Shown: in pieces, positions 1 to 10,594 of the stretch | How positions within the stretch are numbered: the stretch's first letter is position 1 | How the letters are laid out: every line of letters begins with the position of its first letter | NCBI RefSeq assembly: GCF_000317515.1 | Contig: NC_019738.1 | Location: 409,501 to 473,500, forward strand | Direction: 5' to 3' | Length of the DNA: 64,000 nt | Origin: Allocoleopsis franciscana PCC 7113 | GTDB taxonomy: Bacteria > Cyanobacteriota > Cyanobacteriia > Cyanobacteriales > Coleofasciculaceae | Made by a program: the position numbers and the translations under genes | The notes under the pieces: generated by a model | What the model was told of the DNA's origin: nothing | Databases searched by the model: none | The model's input: only the letters and a program-made list of their open reading frames with translations

Positions 1-1906
1 TCATCGCGCCCTCATTACCCAGGTAACGGCACCAACCAAAGCTAGAAGCGGCTTCTACAGCTAAGCGCTTAGTGACAGCTTTAGGCAATACGGATTCACG
101 GTAAGCTTCATCCTGCTCATCGAACAGTTCCCAACAAGGCATCGAGACGACGCGGACATTCTTCCCTTCAGCGCGTAGCTTCTCAGCTGCGTCAACACAG
201 AGGTAGGTTTCGCCACCGGTACCGATGAGGATCAGGTCGGGTGTCCCTTCGCTATCGGAGAGGATGTAAGCCCCTTTGGCAACGTGATCAATACCACTTC
301 CTGCTAATTGCGGTAAGTTTTGCCGCGAGAAGGCCATTAGAGTTGGGCGGTTTTCACTAGCCGCTTGGATAGCCACCTTGTAAGCACCAGAGGTTTCGTT
401 GCCGTCAGCCGGACGAATCACCAACAGGTTAGGAATGGCTCGTAGGGAAGCAATCGTTTCCACGGGTTGGTGGGTGGGGCCATCTTCGCCTAAAGCAATG
501 GAGTCGTGAGTCATGACGTAGATGACTCCCGCTTGCGACAAGGCAGAAAGACGAATCGCCGCCCGCATGTAGTCGGCAAATACCAGGAAGGTAGCACAGT
601 AGGGAATCAATCCAGAACTGTGCAGGGCAATCCCGTTACAAATCGAACCCATGCCATGTTCCCGCACCCCAAAGCGCAGGTTACGGTTGGCGTACTGTCC
701 TTTTTGGAAGTCACCAAATCCTTTGAGCAAGGTGTAGTTAGAGTGGGTCAAGTCAGCGGAACCACCGATGAGTTCTGGCAATACGGGAGCCAGAGCGTTC
801 AGCGTCATTTCCGAAGTCTTGCGAGTTGCCAGAGCCTTGTCTTCTGGAGTATAGGTGGGGAGAGCTTTTTCCCATCCTTCGGGGAGTTTGTTGCTGGCGA
901 ACCGCTCAAACTCAGCTGCTTCTTCGGGATACTTGGCTTTGTAGTCGGCTAGAGCTTGATCCCATTCGGTCTCTAAGTTGGCACCGCGTTCTACCGCCTT
1001 CCGGAAGTGCTTGAGGGCGTCTTCTGGCACCTCGAACTCAGGGTATTCCCAACCCAGGTTCTCGCGAGTTGCTTTGACTTCATCCTTACCGAGAGCTGCA
1101 CCGTGAACGTCGGCGGTATTGGATTTGTTGGGAGAACCGTATCCAATGATGGTGGTTACCTTAATCAAGGAAGGCTTGTCGGTGACAGCTTTGGCAGCTT
1201 CGATCGCTTTGGCGATCGCGTCCAGGTCACTATTACCATCTTCTACATGTTGAACGTGCCAACCGTAAGCTTCAAACCGCTTCCCTACATCTTCGGTAAA
1301 GGAGACATCCGTAGAACCGTCGATGGAAATGTGGTTGTCGTCGTATAGAGCAATTAACTTGCCCAATCCCAAGTGTCCTGCCAAGGAACAGGCTTCACCA
1401 GAAACCCCTTCCATGTTGCAACCATCACCCAGAATCACATAGGTATAGTGGTCAACAATCTTGGCATCGGGCTTGTTGAACTTGGCAGCCAAATGGGCTT
1501 CTGCCATTGCTAAACCGACCCCATTGGCAATTCCTTGTCCTAATGGGCCTGTGGTGACTTCTACACCGAGTGTCTCGAAGTTTTCCGGGTGTCCAGGGGT
1601 TTTAGAACCCCACTGCCGGAACTGTTTGATGTCGTCCAGCGTCACGCTATCGTAGCCTGTCAGGTGGAGTAGGGCGTACTGTAACATACAGCCGTGACCC
1701 GCCGACAAGACAAAGCGATCGCGATTAAACCACTTGGGATTTTTCGGGTTAAACCGCATAAATCGGTCCCAAAGCACGAATGCCATAGGAGCCGCGCCCA
1801 TTGGCAGCCCTGGATGACCAGAATTCGCTTTCTGTACCGCATCAATGGCTAGAAAGCGGATGGAATTAATGCACAGTTCTTCGAGAGATTGGGTTGCAAC
1901 GGCCAT
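1..1906 (-). CDS. tkt: Transketolase (3' end cut by window edge)
   Basis: Thiamine-diphosphate transketolase of the Calvin cycle and pentose phosphate pathway. It moves two-carbon ketol units between sugar phosphates. The reverse strand is open from the ATG at 1906 to the window edge, about 635 codons; the family is usually near 670, so only the last few dozen residues are missing. Visible family motifs are the N-terminal [13 protein letters not shown], the thiamine-diphosphate motif [13 protein letters not shown], and the pyrimidine-domain stretches GSADLTHSN and [10 protein letters not shown]. It follows acpP and fabF on the same strand, an order common in cyanobacteria. The 218-bp gap to fabF suggests it may have its own promoter. 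Nothing looks damaged. Confidence 0.97.
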   Translation of the reverse strand, partial: MAVATQSLEELCINSIRFLAIDAVQKANSGHPGLPMGAAPMAFVLWDRFMRFNPKNPKWFNRDRFVLSAGHGCMLQYALLHLTGYDSVTLDDIKQFRQWGSKTPGHPENFETLGVEVTTGPLGQGIANGVGLAMAEAHLAAKFNKPDAKIVDHYTYVILGDGCNMEGVSGEACSLAGHLGLGKLIALYDDNHISIDGSTDVSFTEDVGKRFEAYGWHVQHVEDGNSDLDAIAKAIEAAKAVTDKPSLIKVTTIIGYGSPNKSNTADVHGAALGKDEVKATRENLGWEYPEFEVPEDALKHFRKAVERGANLETEWDQALADYKAKYPEEAAEFERFASNKLPEGWEKALPTYTPEDKALATRKTSEMTLNALAPVLPELIGGSADLTHSNYTLLKGFGDFQKGQYANRNLRFGVREHGMGSICNGIALHSSGLIPYCATFLVFADYMRAAIRLSALSQAGVIYVMTHDSIALGEDGPTHQPVETIASLRAIPNLLVIRPADGNETSGAYKVAIQAASENRPTLMAFSRQNLPQLAGSGIDHVAKGAYILSDSEGTPDLILIGTGGETYLCVDAAEKLRAEGKNVRVVSMPCWELFDEQDEAYRESVLPKAVTKRLAVEAASSFGWCRYLGNEGAM

Positions 1907-2124
1907 AATTTTTCTTTAAATGACTTTAGGAATGTACGGTTTAACGCAAGATATGTGTGAGCTAAAACTCAATGGCTCTCGGTCGCCCCAAGGCTATACC
2001 CCCATCATCCCATTACCGGGATCGATGGGCAAGGCAGAAAGAGACTAGGTATTTATACCATACCGATTTTTGTCGGCAATTTGCAAATACCGAAATGGAT
2101 GGAGTGCCTAATCTCGAATTGCCA

Positions 2125-3381
2125 TTACTCTTGCTTGTATTTCTTGAATGCTAGCGTGACATTGTGACCGCCAAACCCAAAAGAATTTGAAAGTGCCACT
2201 TCTACGGGTTGAGTGCGGCTCTTGTGGGGTACATAATCGAGGTCACAAGCTGGGTCAGGGTTCTCCAAATTAATCGTCGGTGGAATTTGATCATTAGCCA
2301 CCGCCATTACCGTTGCAACGGCTTCAATACCACCAGAGCCACCCAACAGATGACCGGTCATTGACTTGGTGGAGCTAACCGCCACCTGATAAGCCGACTG
2401 ACCTAAAGCTGTTTTAATCGCTGCCGTTTCTGTCGAGTCGTTAGCGGGTGTACTGGTACCATGAGCGTTGATATAACTCACCTGCTCTGGCGTAATCCCT
2501 GCATCTTTCAGCGCTAGTTGTATGGCTCGACACGCCCCTTCTCCACCCGGAACGGGTGAAGTGATGTGATAAGCATCGCAGGTCATGCCGTAGCCAACTA
2601 TTTCGGCATAAATTTTAGCTCCACGGCTGAGGGCATGTTCGAGTTCTTCCAGAATGAGAATCCCTGACCCTTCCCCCATGACAAAACCGTCGCGATCGCG
2701 ATCAAAGGGACGACAAGCCTGAGTTGGGTCATCGTTGCGACAGGAAAGCGCTTTACACGCTGCAAAACCCGCTAATGATAGAGGCGTAACGGCTGCTTCT
2801 GTGCCTCCACAAATCATGGCCTGAGCATAGCCGCGCTGCACCAAACGAAATGCATCCCCAATAGCATTAGACCCCGCCGCACAAGCGGTAACCGTACAGT
2901 TGTTCGGTCCTTTTGCCCCCGTATGAATGGCTGTTAGACCCGCTGCCATATTGGCAATCATCATCGGAATCATAAATGGACTACACCGATCCGGGCCGCG
3001 AGTGAGGTAGATTTCCTGCTGGTCTTCTAATACCTTGAGACCCCCAATACCAGTCCCAATAATGACACCCACCTGTTCTGCGTTCAGGTCATTAATTACA
3101 AACTGTGCATCGGCTAAGGCCTGCTGGCTTGCTGATACGCCAAATTGAGCAAAACGATCCATCCGCTTTGCTTCTTTACGCTCCATATATAGATGAGGGT
3201 CAAAGCCCTTCACCTCACCGGCAATCCGGCAATCATGGCGGAATGGATCAAACAACGTAATCGGTCCAATACCGTTGCGTCCACTCAACAACCCTTCCCA
3301 GTACTCAGCTAGAGTGTTGCCTATTGGTGTAATCGCGCCGAGACCTGTAACAACGACGCGTTTTAATTCAGTGTTTGTCAT
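2125..3381 (-). CDS. fabF: 3-oxoacyl-[acyl-carrier-protein] synthase II
   Basis: Elongating condensing enzyme of type II fatty acid synthesis, joining malonyl-ACP to an acyl-ACP. The protein has 418 residues, the usual FabF length. The Cys-His-His triad is visible: C167 in TACAAGS, H307 in [12 protein letters not shown] and H344 in SMTGHLLGG. The C-terminal NSFGFGGHN motif is also present. The ATG start fits the family N-terminus ([14 protein letters not shown]). It lies 74 bp downstream of acpP on the same strand and is probably cotranscribed with it. Confidence 0.98.
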   Translation of the reverse strand: MTNTELKRVVVTGLGAITPIGNTLAEYWEGLLSGRNGIGPITLFDPFRHDCRIAGEVKGFDPHLYMERKEAKRMDRFAQFGVSASQQALADAQFVINDLNAEQVGVIIGTGIGGLKVLEDQQEIYLTRGPDRCSPFMIPMMIANMAAGLTAIHTGAKGPNNCTVTACAAGSNAIGDAFRLVQRGYAQAMICGGTEAAVTPLSLAGFAACKALSCRNDDPTQACRPFDRDRDGFVMGEGSGILILEELEHALSRGAKIYAEIVGYGMTCDAYHITSPVPGGEGACRAIQLALKDAGITPEQVSYINAHGTSTPANDSTETAAIKTALGQSAYQVAVSSTKSMTGHLLGGSGGIEAVATVMAVANDQIPPTINLENPDPACDLDYVPHKSRTQPVEVALSNSFGFGGHNVTLAFKKYKQE

Positions 3382-3455
3382 GATGCCAGTAAAACAGGGC
3401 TTACTTACCCAGAACGCAGAACTTCCTTACTCCTTACTAAAGACGGTTGCTTCGT

Positions 3456-3704
3456 TTAAGCGGGAGCTTCGACTTTATTGCTAATATAGTCTACTGCCGA
3501 TTGAACGGTGGCGATTTGTTCAGCCGCTTCGTCGGGGATTTCAATATCGAACTCTTCTTCTAAAGCCATTACCAATTCAACGGTATCCAAAGAGTCGGCA
3601 TTTAGGTCGGTGGCAAAGTTGGCTTGAGGTGTGACCGTCTCTGGCTCAACTTCCAGTTGCTCGATTACAATTTTCTTAACTCTATCGAAAATTTCTTGGC
3701 TCAT
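3456..3704 (-). CDS. acpP: Acyl carrier protein
   Basis: Carrier of growing acyl chains in fatty acid synthesis. The 82-residue acidic protein has the standard phosphopantetheine attachment motif [12 protein letters not shown], with the modified serine at S38. A purine-rich stretch (TGAGGAACA on the coding strand) lies just upstream of the ATG. It is the first gene of an acpP-fabF unit, with tkt further downstream. The roughly 300 bp upstream (3705-4001) holds no gene I recognise and presumably contains its promoter. Confidence 0.98.
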   Translation of the reverse strand: MSQEIFDRVKKIVIEQLEVEPETVTPQANFATDLNADSLDTVELVMALEEEFDIEIPDEAAEQIATVQSAVDYISNKVEAPA

Positions 3705-4001
3705 AAAATGTTCCTCAACCTAGACGCTTGAATGGTTCAAACCGTATTAACTGGTTCTAAGCATTTTTTAATCTTATCGGAAAGAGGGACGATTACAGAT
3801 CTCTGATAGTCGCTTCTGCAAGTGGCACCTAAGAAGTCGGTTCGGTTTTCATACCCTAGATGGCGGTCTTAAGGAGATCAGGCGAGAGGGAGATAGAGAG
3901 CAGGCGTTTTGAGCCGGATGTGAAAATTTTAGGTTCAAATCTGGCTAAATCACGATAATCTAGTAAAATTGTGAATTATTGATTGTCGATCAGTGCGATC
4001 G

Positions 4002-4229
4002 CTAAAGGCTCGAAGAACTCGCAGCACACAGGTGAAGAGAGTCCATCAACTGACGAGACTCTTGTCTAACCAGCCCAGTCATTGCCGATTCCTGCAAGGT
4101 CATAAAGGCGTTAAGCTCTTTCAATCCATACTTAGTTGTTTGTAATAGCAGTCGTAGTTGGTTTTCGGCCTCTACTGTTAGGTGGCCTGTGGCAAGAGCC
4201 TGTTGGACAATTTCACAAATACTAGTCAT
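4002..4229 (-). CDS. Small conserved cyanobacterial protein of unknown function
   Basis: A 75-residue soluble protein with no signal peptide or membrane segment. It resembles a small cyanobacterial family from memory: an N-terminal helix rich in Leu and Glu (LTVEAENQLRLLL), then a segment with AMTGLVRQESRQLMDSL. It appears helical throughout. No function is known to me. It stands alone between acpP and the radical SAM gene, with 300-400 bp gaps on both sides. Length and composition support a real gene, but the family recognition is from memory only. Confidence 0.65.
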   Translation of the reverse strand: MTSICEIVQQALATGHLTVEAENQLRLLLQTTKYGLKELNAFMTLQESAMTGLVRQESRQLMDSLHLCAASSSSL

Positions 4230-4638
4230 TTGCTTGATCTGTCACGCCTTTAGAAACTTCAGATATTCATAAAACATCTATGTCTATGGCTCACCTTCGG
4301 TTGAATTGTTTAACTTGACGTCCGTTGCAGCGAATAGAGGTACAGCGGAAGTCCGGGTTCTGACCAGGCAAGCCTATGAAAACTCTGACAACAGGAATAC
4401 CCCTATCTGTAATCTGGACTACCTTTCGGTATACTATCGATAGAATAGGGCGATCTCTAGCTAAGCAAAATTGTCACCTCAAACACTTCACCCATTCGGG
4501 TCATTGGGTCAGGCATCTATGAATAGGGTTCTGTTGCTTATGCTCATCCTATTCGTGTAAAAGCCCTCTATGCCAAAAGAAAAGAGTCAGTTCCAGAGGC
4601 AGTAATATCTCCCCCTATCCGTGATTGTGACAACCGAA
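4230..4638. other. Intergenic region without recognised gene
   Basis: About 400 bp between two reverse-strand genes. I see no open frame with coding character, no tRNA-like fold and no strong hairpin. It probably contains the promoter of the small gene on its left. Confidence 0.4.
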
Positions 4639-5976
4639 TCACTGTTCACTGATAACCGATTGAATCAGTTCTTCAATACCATTGATCGGTCGGATCGGAA
4701 TCCCCAAATAATGGGTGAGTTCTTCAACCGTCATATCATCTAAAAATCGCGTATCCCCCTGTTTAAGCATCAAAGACGGCAATAGAATACCATCGCCCAA
4801 ATCTTTCCCCTTCAACCCCTCCAGCAAATCCTGTCCAGTCAGCAAACCTGTTACCGTAATTTCCTGCCCCCAGTAATTACTATGCAGTGGTGCCAATCTG
4901 ACTTCCAATCCTTCCACAGCATTTAACATCTGCACCAGTGGCTCAAAAGCTTTTTCAACAGCATTGCCCACTACCCAGGTAAAGCGGCGAGGTATCTCCA
5001 ACTTGGGGGGAAGTTGTTGGGAGGCGATGTCTTGAAACTGCTTGAGGAACTGACGAATCGAACCGACACCGTTACCGATTTGAGGGTAGTCTTCATAATG
5101 GGATTCTGGCGGCAATTCCTGTCGGGCAATCAGAAACCATTCATCGGCTAACCAAGCGAAAGTCGTCCCCAACTGGCGAGAAAATTTCTTCTGAAGTGCT
5201 TGAACTTGGCGTATCACTTCCTCTGCCTTCTCGTGACTCACTGGTATCAGTTCATCTTCTGTTGGTCGAAAGCGTGTTAACCCGACAGGTACCACCGCCG
5301 CAGAAGCCACAGTAGGCACAGATCCCTTGTGGAACTGCGCCAAATCTAACAGAGTACGCTCCAAGTGAATGCCATCGTTAATTCCCGGACAAACGACAAC
5401 CTGAGCATGAATTTGTAGCCGTCGTTTCTGAAACCATTTCAAATGCTCTAAAATCTGCCCAGCACGCTGATTTTTGAGCAAGCGGATGCGAATATCCGGT
5501 TCAGTCGCATGAACGGAGACATAGAGGGGAGAAACGCGCATTTGCTCGATTCTGTCCCACTCTTTTTGCGTGAGATTGGTTAGGGTTAAGTACGAACCAT
5601 AGAGAAAGCTGAGGCGGTAGTCATCGTCTTTGAGGTATAAACTCTGCCGCTTACCCGGTGGTTGTTGGTCAATAAAACAAAAAGGACAGTGGTTATTGCA
5701 CTGAATCAAGCCATCAAACAACGCTGTCTCAAATTCCAGTCCTAAATCTTCGTCGTAGTCTTTCTCAATTTCGACTACATGAGTCTTACCTGCCCTATCC
5801 AGGACTTGTAGTTCGAGGACTTCATCCGCACATAAGAACTGATAGTCAATTAGGTCACGGGGATGCGTGCCGTTAATTGCCATGATCGCATCCCCAGGCT
5901 CAAACCCTACCTCAGCGGCAATCGAATCAGGAAGAACTTTGGTAATTAGGGCAGGACGAATAGAAGATTCACTCAT
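4639..5976 (-). CDS. Radical SAM protein, TIGR03279/DUF512 family
   Basis: Putative Fe-S oxidoreductase of a family widespread in cyanobacteria. The 445-residue protein begins with a PDZ-like domain (about residues 10-70, including AAEVGFEPGDAIMAINGTHPRD). A radical SAM cluster motif follows, CNNHCPFC, with C93, C97 and C100 (CX3CX2C). The C-terminal half matches the DUF512 region (WVVGNAVEKAF, GQEITVTGLLTGQDL). The substrate is unknown to me. The ATG at 5976 places the PDZ-like start correctly. It lies just downstream of uppP on the same strand, with an 88-bp gap, so the two may be cotranscribed. Confidence 0.9.
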   Translation of the reverse strand: MSESSIRPALITKVLPDSIAAEVGFEPGDAIMAINGTHPRDLIDYQFLCADEVLELQVLDRAGKTHVVEIEKDYDEDLGLEFETALFDGLIQCNNHCPFCFIDQQPPGKRQSLYLKDDDYRLSFLYGSYLTLTNLTQKEWDRIEQMRVSPLYVSVHATEPDIRIRLLKNQRAGQILEHLKWFQKRRLQIHAQVVVCPGINDGIHLERTLLDLAQFHKGSVPTVASAAVVPVGLTRFRPTEDELIPVSHEKAEEVIRQVQALQKKFSRQLGTTFAWLADEWFLIARQELPPESHYEDYPQIGNGVGSIRQFLKQFQDIASQQLPPKLEIPRRFTWVVGNAVEKAFEPLVQMLNAVEGLEVRLAPLHSNYWGQEITVTGLLTGQDLLEGLKGKDLGDGILLPSLMLKQGDTRFLDDMTVEELTHYLGIPIRPINGIEELIQSVISEQ

Positions 5977-6064
5977 GTCTGCTTGGTCGCAATCTTAAGG
6001 CTACACCCACGATTATTGTAAGCTTCTGGGCAGACTTGAATTGTAACTAGAGTGTTTGAGTCCT

Positions 6065-7060
6065 TTATGTATTTCTTAACAACCCGGTGGCGATCGCACT
6101 CAAAATGGCTACCCCAAATGCCAAACGATACCAGACAAATACCCAGGTACTTTGTCGCTGCAAGAAACCCAACAGCCAAGCGATGGACAGATAAGAAAAG
6201 ACAAATGCTGATAATGTCCCTACAATCACCAAGGAGATGTCAATCTTACCCAACGCTTCGTTAAAAAATTGGTAAAGCGTAGCAATGCCAAGGGCTGGCA
6301 TTCCCAACAGAAAGGAAAATCGAGCGGCTGTTTGCCGTTCCAGCCCTAGAAACAACCCAGTGGTTATAGTCGAGCCAGAACGGGAAACACCAGGGACTAG
6401 AGCTAGCATTTGACCTAACCCCATTAGGATGCCATCTTGAATCTGCAAGTTCTCAAAATTCCGCTTGCGCTTGCCGATCTGCTCGGCTAATCCCAGCAAG
6501 AGTGCCATCACAATTGAAACAATCGCAATGGTCGTCATGCTATTAATTGACGATTGTTCGTCATTGAGAGCATTCTTCAGGAGAAGTCCACCCACCAAAA
6601 TCGGCAATGTCCCTACAGCTATCCCAACAATGATTTTCCACTCCTCTCGCTCCCAATCTTTTTCACGGATAGCTTTTAATCCTCCCGTAAAAATTAGGGT
6701 GAGATCTTGCCAAAAATAGATTAAGACGGCCACAACGCTGCCAAATTGAATCGTGGCGAGAAATGGCTTTCCGGCTACCATTTCCCAGTTCAGCGCTTTA
6801 GTAAAAACTTCCAGATGAGCAGTACTACTAATAGGCAAGAATTCTGTTAACCCTTGGACAATCCCTAAAATAAAGGCTTGGAACAGTCCCACTAACAAAT
6901 TCCCTTCACTGGCTGGGTTTGCCTGTCCAAGGAGCAGATTCCCTCCACCAGAAAGCATCAGAGCCAATCCTGCGCTTACTTCTTGCCAGCCGCTACCATC
7001 AGCCGCTAAAAAAATTGTCGCCATCCACTCGACTCCTAAAATTTCTACGTAATTAATCAC
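6065..7060 (-). CDS. uppP: Undecaprenyl-diphosphatase (BacA/UppP)
   Basis: Membrane phosphatase that recycles undecaprenyl diphosphate to the monophosphate carrier used in peptidoglycan and polysaccharide export. The 331-residue hydrophobic protein carries both signature motifs: GIVQGLTEFLPISSTAHLE (about residues 67-84) and PGVSRSGST (223-231). An N-terminal extension of about 55 residues precedes the core, as in several cyanobacterial homologues; the second Met (residue 13, start near 7024) is an alternative start. A degraded second copy of the 3' end lies about 180 bp upstream (7239-7420). Confidence 0.95.
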   Translation of the reverse strand: MINYVEILGVEWMATIFLAADGSGWQEVSAGLALMLSGGGNLLLGQANPASEGNLLVGLFQAFILGIVQGLTEFLPISSTAHLEVFTKALNWEMVAGKPFLATIQFGSVVAVLIYFWQDLTLIFTGGLKAIREKDWEREEWKIIVGIAVGTLPILVGGLLLKNALNDEQSSINSMTTIAIVSIVMALLLGLAEQIGKRKRNFENLQIQDGILMGLGQMLALVPGVSRSGSTITTGLFLGLERQTAARFSFLLGMPALGIATLYQFFNEALGKIDISLVIVGTLSAFVFSYLSIAWLLGFLQRQSTWVFVWYRLAFGVAILSAIATGLLRNT

Positions 7061-7238
7061 TGGACACTATTTAAGCCTTCGCCCATCACTGAATGGCTAA
7101 ATTGCTCAAACAACCAACGTGGCACTCTGATCCTGTCTTCCTGTATTTACCTAAATTAAGTCATGTCCACAGTTCAATAATTCTTGGTATTCATTAAGTT
7201 TAGTAAACTGCTCATTAATGACTAGCCCGTGACGGCTA

Positions 7239-7420
7239 TTAAACATTCTTTAAAAGCCCTGTAGCAATCGTGCTGAGAATTGCCACCCAAATACCAATCG
7301 ATACCAGACAAATATGCAAGTATTGTGGGGCTAGCAGGAAGCTTAGTAGCCCTACTTTCACTACCTAGGAGAACACTAGGCACAGATGAACCCGACAACT
7401 AGCGGCACTAGCTTAGCATT
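7239..7420 (-). pseudogene. Decayed fragment of a second uppP copy
   Basis: Read on the reverse strand from about 7282 to the stop at 7239, it encodes VAILSTIATGLLKNV-stop. The end of the intact uppP is VAILSAIATGLLRNT-stop. Further upstream the similarity continues in a shifted frame (ICLVSIGIW; the same words occur in the alternative frame of uppP), so there is at least one frameshift. From about 7365 to 7420, weaker nucleotide similarity covers the PGVSRSGSTITTG region, implying an internal deletion. This is the relic of a tandem duplication or of a paralogue. Confidence 0.7.
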
Positions 7421-7665
7421 CCCTACCCTTGTGTTAGTTTCCGTAAATCGTCAACTGACCTTTCTGATGTAGCTTACCGAAATCATCAACAGCATCCGGA
7501 ATTCCACCTCAGTTTTTATTGTTTTTCTCTGATCGGGCTGTCCTTTAACTGGTCAGCTCCTCAAAACTAGATTAAGATTAGAACTAATATCCCCCTAGGG
7601 GGGATAATCCGTCTCATGTGATATCTTGAGATATGTAAAGAAAAATAAACAATATTAAAGTCATC
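7421..7665. other. Intergenic region upstream of the DUF3120 gene
   Basis: AT-rich stretch after the uppP relic. No coding frame is recognised. It ends in a TTG codon used as the start of the DUF3120 gene and probably holds its promoter. Confidence 0.35.
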
Positions 7666-8427
7666 TTGTTTAACAATACTTGGTTCTCATCTTCTGCCTC
7701 AGACTATCTCAGTCAGGCTGAGAAACTTCCCGCCTCTGGTGAAGCCTTATTAAATATTGGTAATTGCCCTAGCGAAGCGTTAGCAAGCCCACGAACATCA
7801 GCTTGGATGGTATTTGCGTCTGCGGCTTTTTTGGTGAGTGTGCCAGTGTTCGTTCAAGCACCTCTGGTAAGGCAGCTACCCTTTGTCAGTTTAGTAATGA
7901 CAGTGGGTTGGGTGTGGTTAGGAATAGCCCTGTTCAAGCGCAAGGAAACCCAAGTGTGGGGCGACTTACTGCTGGGATTTAGCTGGAGTTGGCTAGCGGG
8001 ATCAATTTATTGGGGATGGCTACGATGGGAACCCTTGATTCACCTGCCTGTAGAGGCAATTGGTTTGCCTTTTGCCTTGTGGAGTTTGCAGCGGGGTTGG
8101 GGGAAAGTAGGGAATTTGTTTTACCTGGGTTCTCTGTTTGGTACTGTGCTGACCGATGTATATTTTTATTTGACGGATTTAATTCCTTACTGGCGTCAGG
8201 TGATGCGAGTTGACCCAGCCTTAGCGACGCCCATTTTTCAAAGTGCGATCGCGCAAGTGCAGACCCCTTGGGGTATAACGTTAGCCGTGGTACTAGTCGC
8301 TACACTTTTCAGTGTGGGGATTTGGTCATTAGCCAAAAGGCAGTTGCATTGGTGGGCTTTTAGTGGAGCCGTCTTGAGTACAATTTTGGTAGATACGTTA
8401 TTCTGGGTGGCAGCCTCTATGGCCTGA
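7666..8427 (+). CDS. DUF3120 family integral membrane protein
   Basis: A cyanobacterial membrane protein of unknown function, 253 residues from a TTG start, with about six to seven hydrophobic segments. The conserved core begins near residue 46 (SAWMVFASAAFLVSVPVF) and includes FSWSWLAGSIYWGWLRWEP and GTVLTDVYFYLTDLIPYWR, which I recognise as DUF3120. The first 45 residues are variable. They contain PSEALASP, encoded by a short dispersed repeat (TAGCGAAGCGTTAGCAAG), so the N-terminus may be partly repeat-derived and the start is uncertain. It stands alone upstream of the FHA-cyclase gene. Confidence 0.85.
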   Translation: MFNNTWFSSSASDYLSQAEKLPASGEALLNIGNCPSEALASPRTSAWMVFASAAFLVSVPVFVQAPLVRQLPFVSLVMTVGWVWLGIALFKRKETQVWGDLLLGFSWSWLAGSIYWGWLRWEPLIHLPVEAIGLPFALWSLQRGWGKVGNLFYLGSLFGTVLTDVYFYLTDLIPYWRQVMRVDPALATPIFQSAIAQVQTPWGITLAVVLVATLFSVGIWSLAKRQLHWWAFSGAVLSTILVDTLFWVAASMA

Positions 8428-8561
8428 ATGCTACTAATGATTAACGTATGTATAATTCTTTCGGTCAGGTCTAGTTAGCAGGTTATTTTTCCGGAATCAC
8501 TAGGATGGCTCAAGAATGCATCTACTAAAATAACATTTGTTTTAAACCCATTTTTGCTTCT

Positions 8562-9581
8562 GTGCCTGTGGTGACTCTGCGATCCACTCCCTATTTGCTT
8601 CTCCCGACCGACACCGGTAATCGCTATCTGCCGTTAGTCGGTAGCAATTGCTGGACAGTTGGTCGCAGTGATGATAATAATTTTGTGCTGTCTGATCGCT
8701 GGATTTCTCGAAATCACGCGATGTTACAGTGTACGGAGACTGGCGACTTTTATCTGATTGATTTAGGCAGCCGTAATGGCTCCTTTGTCAATGGAAGACG
8801 AGTCAGTATTCCGGTGACGATACGAAATGGCGACCGCCTGATGTTTGGTCAGACGGAAATGGAATTTCATTGCCCAGCTAACGACCGTCATTCGGATGTC
8901 CTCCAAGTGCCGGATAAAGAAACCCTGACTTCGACTTTGCATGTGCGTCGCTTGATTTCGGTGATGGTGATCGACATCCGCGACTTTACCGTGCTGACTC
9001 GCCAACTGGATGAAAAAATCCTCTCAGCCGTGATTGGAACTTGGTTTCGTCAGTCGGGAGATATTATCCGAAGATCTGGCAGTTGGGTCGATAAATATAT
9101 TGGTGATGCGGTCATGGCGATTTGGTTTCATAGCTCTCAAGGGGTTAGCCATGCTCATGGAGTTAGCTCTCAAGAAGCCCTGAATATTATGTGGGCGGTG
9201 AGTTCTCTGCATAAAATGACATCGGCGCTGAGTCAGCAGTACCCTTTGCCCTTCCCTTTACGAATTGGGACGGGACTCAATACAGGCTATGCCATGGTGG
9301 GGAACACCGGTAGTGGCGATCGCCCCGACTATACGGCGATTGGGGATACGGTTAATGCTGCCTTTCGTCTAGAATCCTCTACTAAGCAACTTGGCTTAGA
9401 TATTGCGTTGGGAGAAGACACATACCGTTACCTTTCAGTTATAGGTCAACAGCCGCTTGACTTTAAGCAGCATACGGTTCATCTCAAGGGATATGACTCT
9501 CCCACAACCACCTATGCTGGCACCTATGGGGATTTAGATCATTTCTTGCAGCTCAACGATCTAGGGCCACAAACTTGTTAA
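8562..9581 (+). CDS. FHA domain-adenylate/guanylate cyclase fusion
   Basis: A 339-residue signalling protein. Residues about 20-100 form a forkhead-associated (phosphothreonine-binding) domain: [18 protein letters not shown] and [12 protein letters not shown] are all present. Residues about 128-325 form a class III nucleotide cyclase domain. The two metal-binding aspartates are D138 (VIDIRDF) and D182 ([10 protein letters not shown]), with the later motifs [15 protein letters not shown] and [16 protein letters not shown]. cAMP production is the likely activity, but I cannot exclude cGMP. The start is GTG. Its 3' end overlaps the convergent lipB by 21 bp. Confidence 0.92.
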   Translation: MPVVTLRSTPYLLLPTDTGNRYLPLVGSNCWTVGRSDDNNFVLSDRWISRNHAMLQCTETGDFYLIDLGSRNGSFVNGRRVSIPVTIRNGDRLMFGQTEMEFHCPANDRHSDVLQVPDKETLTSTLHVRRLISVMVIDIRDFTVLTRQLDEKILSAVIGTWFRQSGDIIRRSGSWVDKYIGDAVMAIWFHSSQGVSHAHGVSSQEALNIMWAVSSLHKMTSALSQQYPLPFPLRIGTGLNTGYAMVGNTGSGDRPDYTAIGDTVNAAFRLESSTKQLGLDIALGEDTYRYLSVIGQQPLDFKQHTVHLKGYDSPTTTYAGTYGDLDHFLQLNDLGPQTC

Positions 9582-10247
9582 AGTTGAGTGTTTAAATTTA
9601 ACCTCGATCAGCTCAACGTCAAAAACCGCTGCAAACTGGGCGGCAACTAACTGACGTACTTCCTCAACACGAATAGCAGGGAGAAACTGGGCAAGGCTAC
9701 CGACCGGTTTCTCAGCGATGCCACAGGGGACAATACGCTCAAAGCCAATGAGTTCAGGGCACACATTTAAAGCAAAGCCATGCATTGTAATCCAGCGTGA
9801 CACTTTGATGCCGATCGCAGCCACTTTGCGTCCCTCTAGCCAGACACCGGTCATTCCTGGAATGCGATCGCCTTGGAGTCCCAAATCATTTAAGACCTGA
9901 ATTAAGACCTCCTCCAACTGTCGCAGATACCAATGTAAGTCTTGTTGGTAATGCCGTAAATTCAGAATGGGGTAGCCAACTAACTGACCCGGACAATGGT
10001 AAGTTACTTCACCCCCACGTTCCACTTGGTAAAGCTGGGCGCTGGATTCGGTGGGGTCAAATTTGAGAAACTCAAGACTTGAACCCTGACCCAGGGTGTA
10101 AACAGGCGGATGCTCCAACAACAGCAGGATATCATCCAGTGTTGGGTCTTTGACACGCTGGGCAAAGAGCGATCTCTGCCAATCCCAAGCGACGGCATAA
10201 GGCACTAACCCTTGATTATCTAACAAACATCGACGCCGCACAGTCAT
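9561..10247 (-). CDS. lipB: Octanoyl-[acyl-carrier-protein]:protein N-octanoyltransferase
   Basis: Transfers octanoate from ACP to the lipoyl domains of 2-oxoacid dehydrogenases and GcvH, the first step of lipoate synthesis. The 228-residue protein shows the family motifs [19 protein letters not shown], the catalytic-lysine region [15 protein letters not shown] and the catalytic-cysteine region IVPCGI. The ATG start fits the family length. It converges with the cyclase gene, and the two stop codons lie inside each other's reading frames. Everything expected is present. Confidence 0.95.
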   Translation of the reverse strand: MTVRRRCLLDNQGLVPYAVAWDWQRSLFAQRVKDPTLDDILLLLEHPPVYTLGQGSSLEFLKFDPTESSAQLYQVERGGEVTYHCPGQLVGYPILNLRHYQQDLHWYLRQLEEVLIQVLNDLGLQGDRIPGMTGVWLEGRKVAAIGIKVSRWITMHGFALNVCPELIGFERIVPCGIAEKPVGSLAQFLPAIRVEEVRQLVAAQFAAVFDVELIEVKFKHSTLTSLWP

Positions 10248-10594
10248 AGGAATTTGTGTTCAAACGGGATAGAGCAGAAATAGGAAGAGAGCAAGGCGAG
10301 CAACTGATAAAGATTATTTTCTCAACCTTGAACCTTTAACCCTCAATCTTCAAACTTTCAACCCTTGACAAACTTTGATTTTCAGGCATTAAGCCTTTAA
10401 CTGTTCGGCAAATGTCAAAGAATGCAAAGGAATCTGAAGAGAAGTCAAAGGCTTATGTTCACTAGAATACAAAGTGCTACCGTGAGAGTATCATCCAAGA
10501 GTAGCAATTGAAGGCTGAAGGATAAAGTATGAAGTAGAAAGAGTAGCTTTCAGAGTTGTTGGGAGAAGATTTAAACTCTTAGCAACTGGCGTTT
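10248..10594. other. Intergenic region with short heptamer repeats
   Basis: Non-coding stretch with several near-tandem CAACCTT/CTTTAAC/CAATCTT-type heptamers (about 10320-10375), typical of cyanobacterial short tandemly repeated repetitive sequences. I see no coding frame. Similar words occur near 15340 and 63711-63785. Confidence 0.45.

Noticed and set aside
506-1655. Several forward-strand open frames opposite the transketolase gene
   Set aside because: The transketolase reading on the reverse strand explains the region completely; the forward peptides are low-complexity and lack any family signal.
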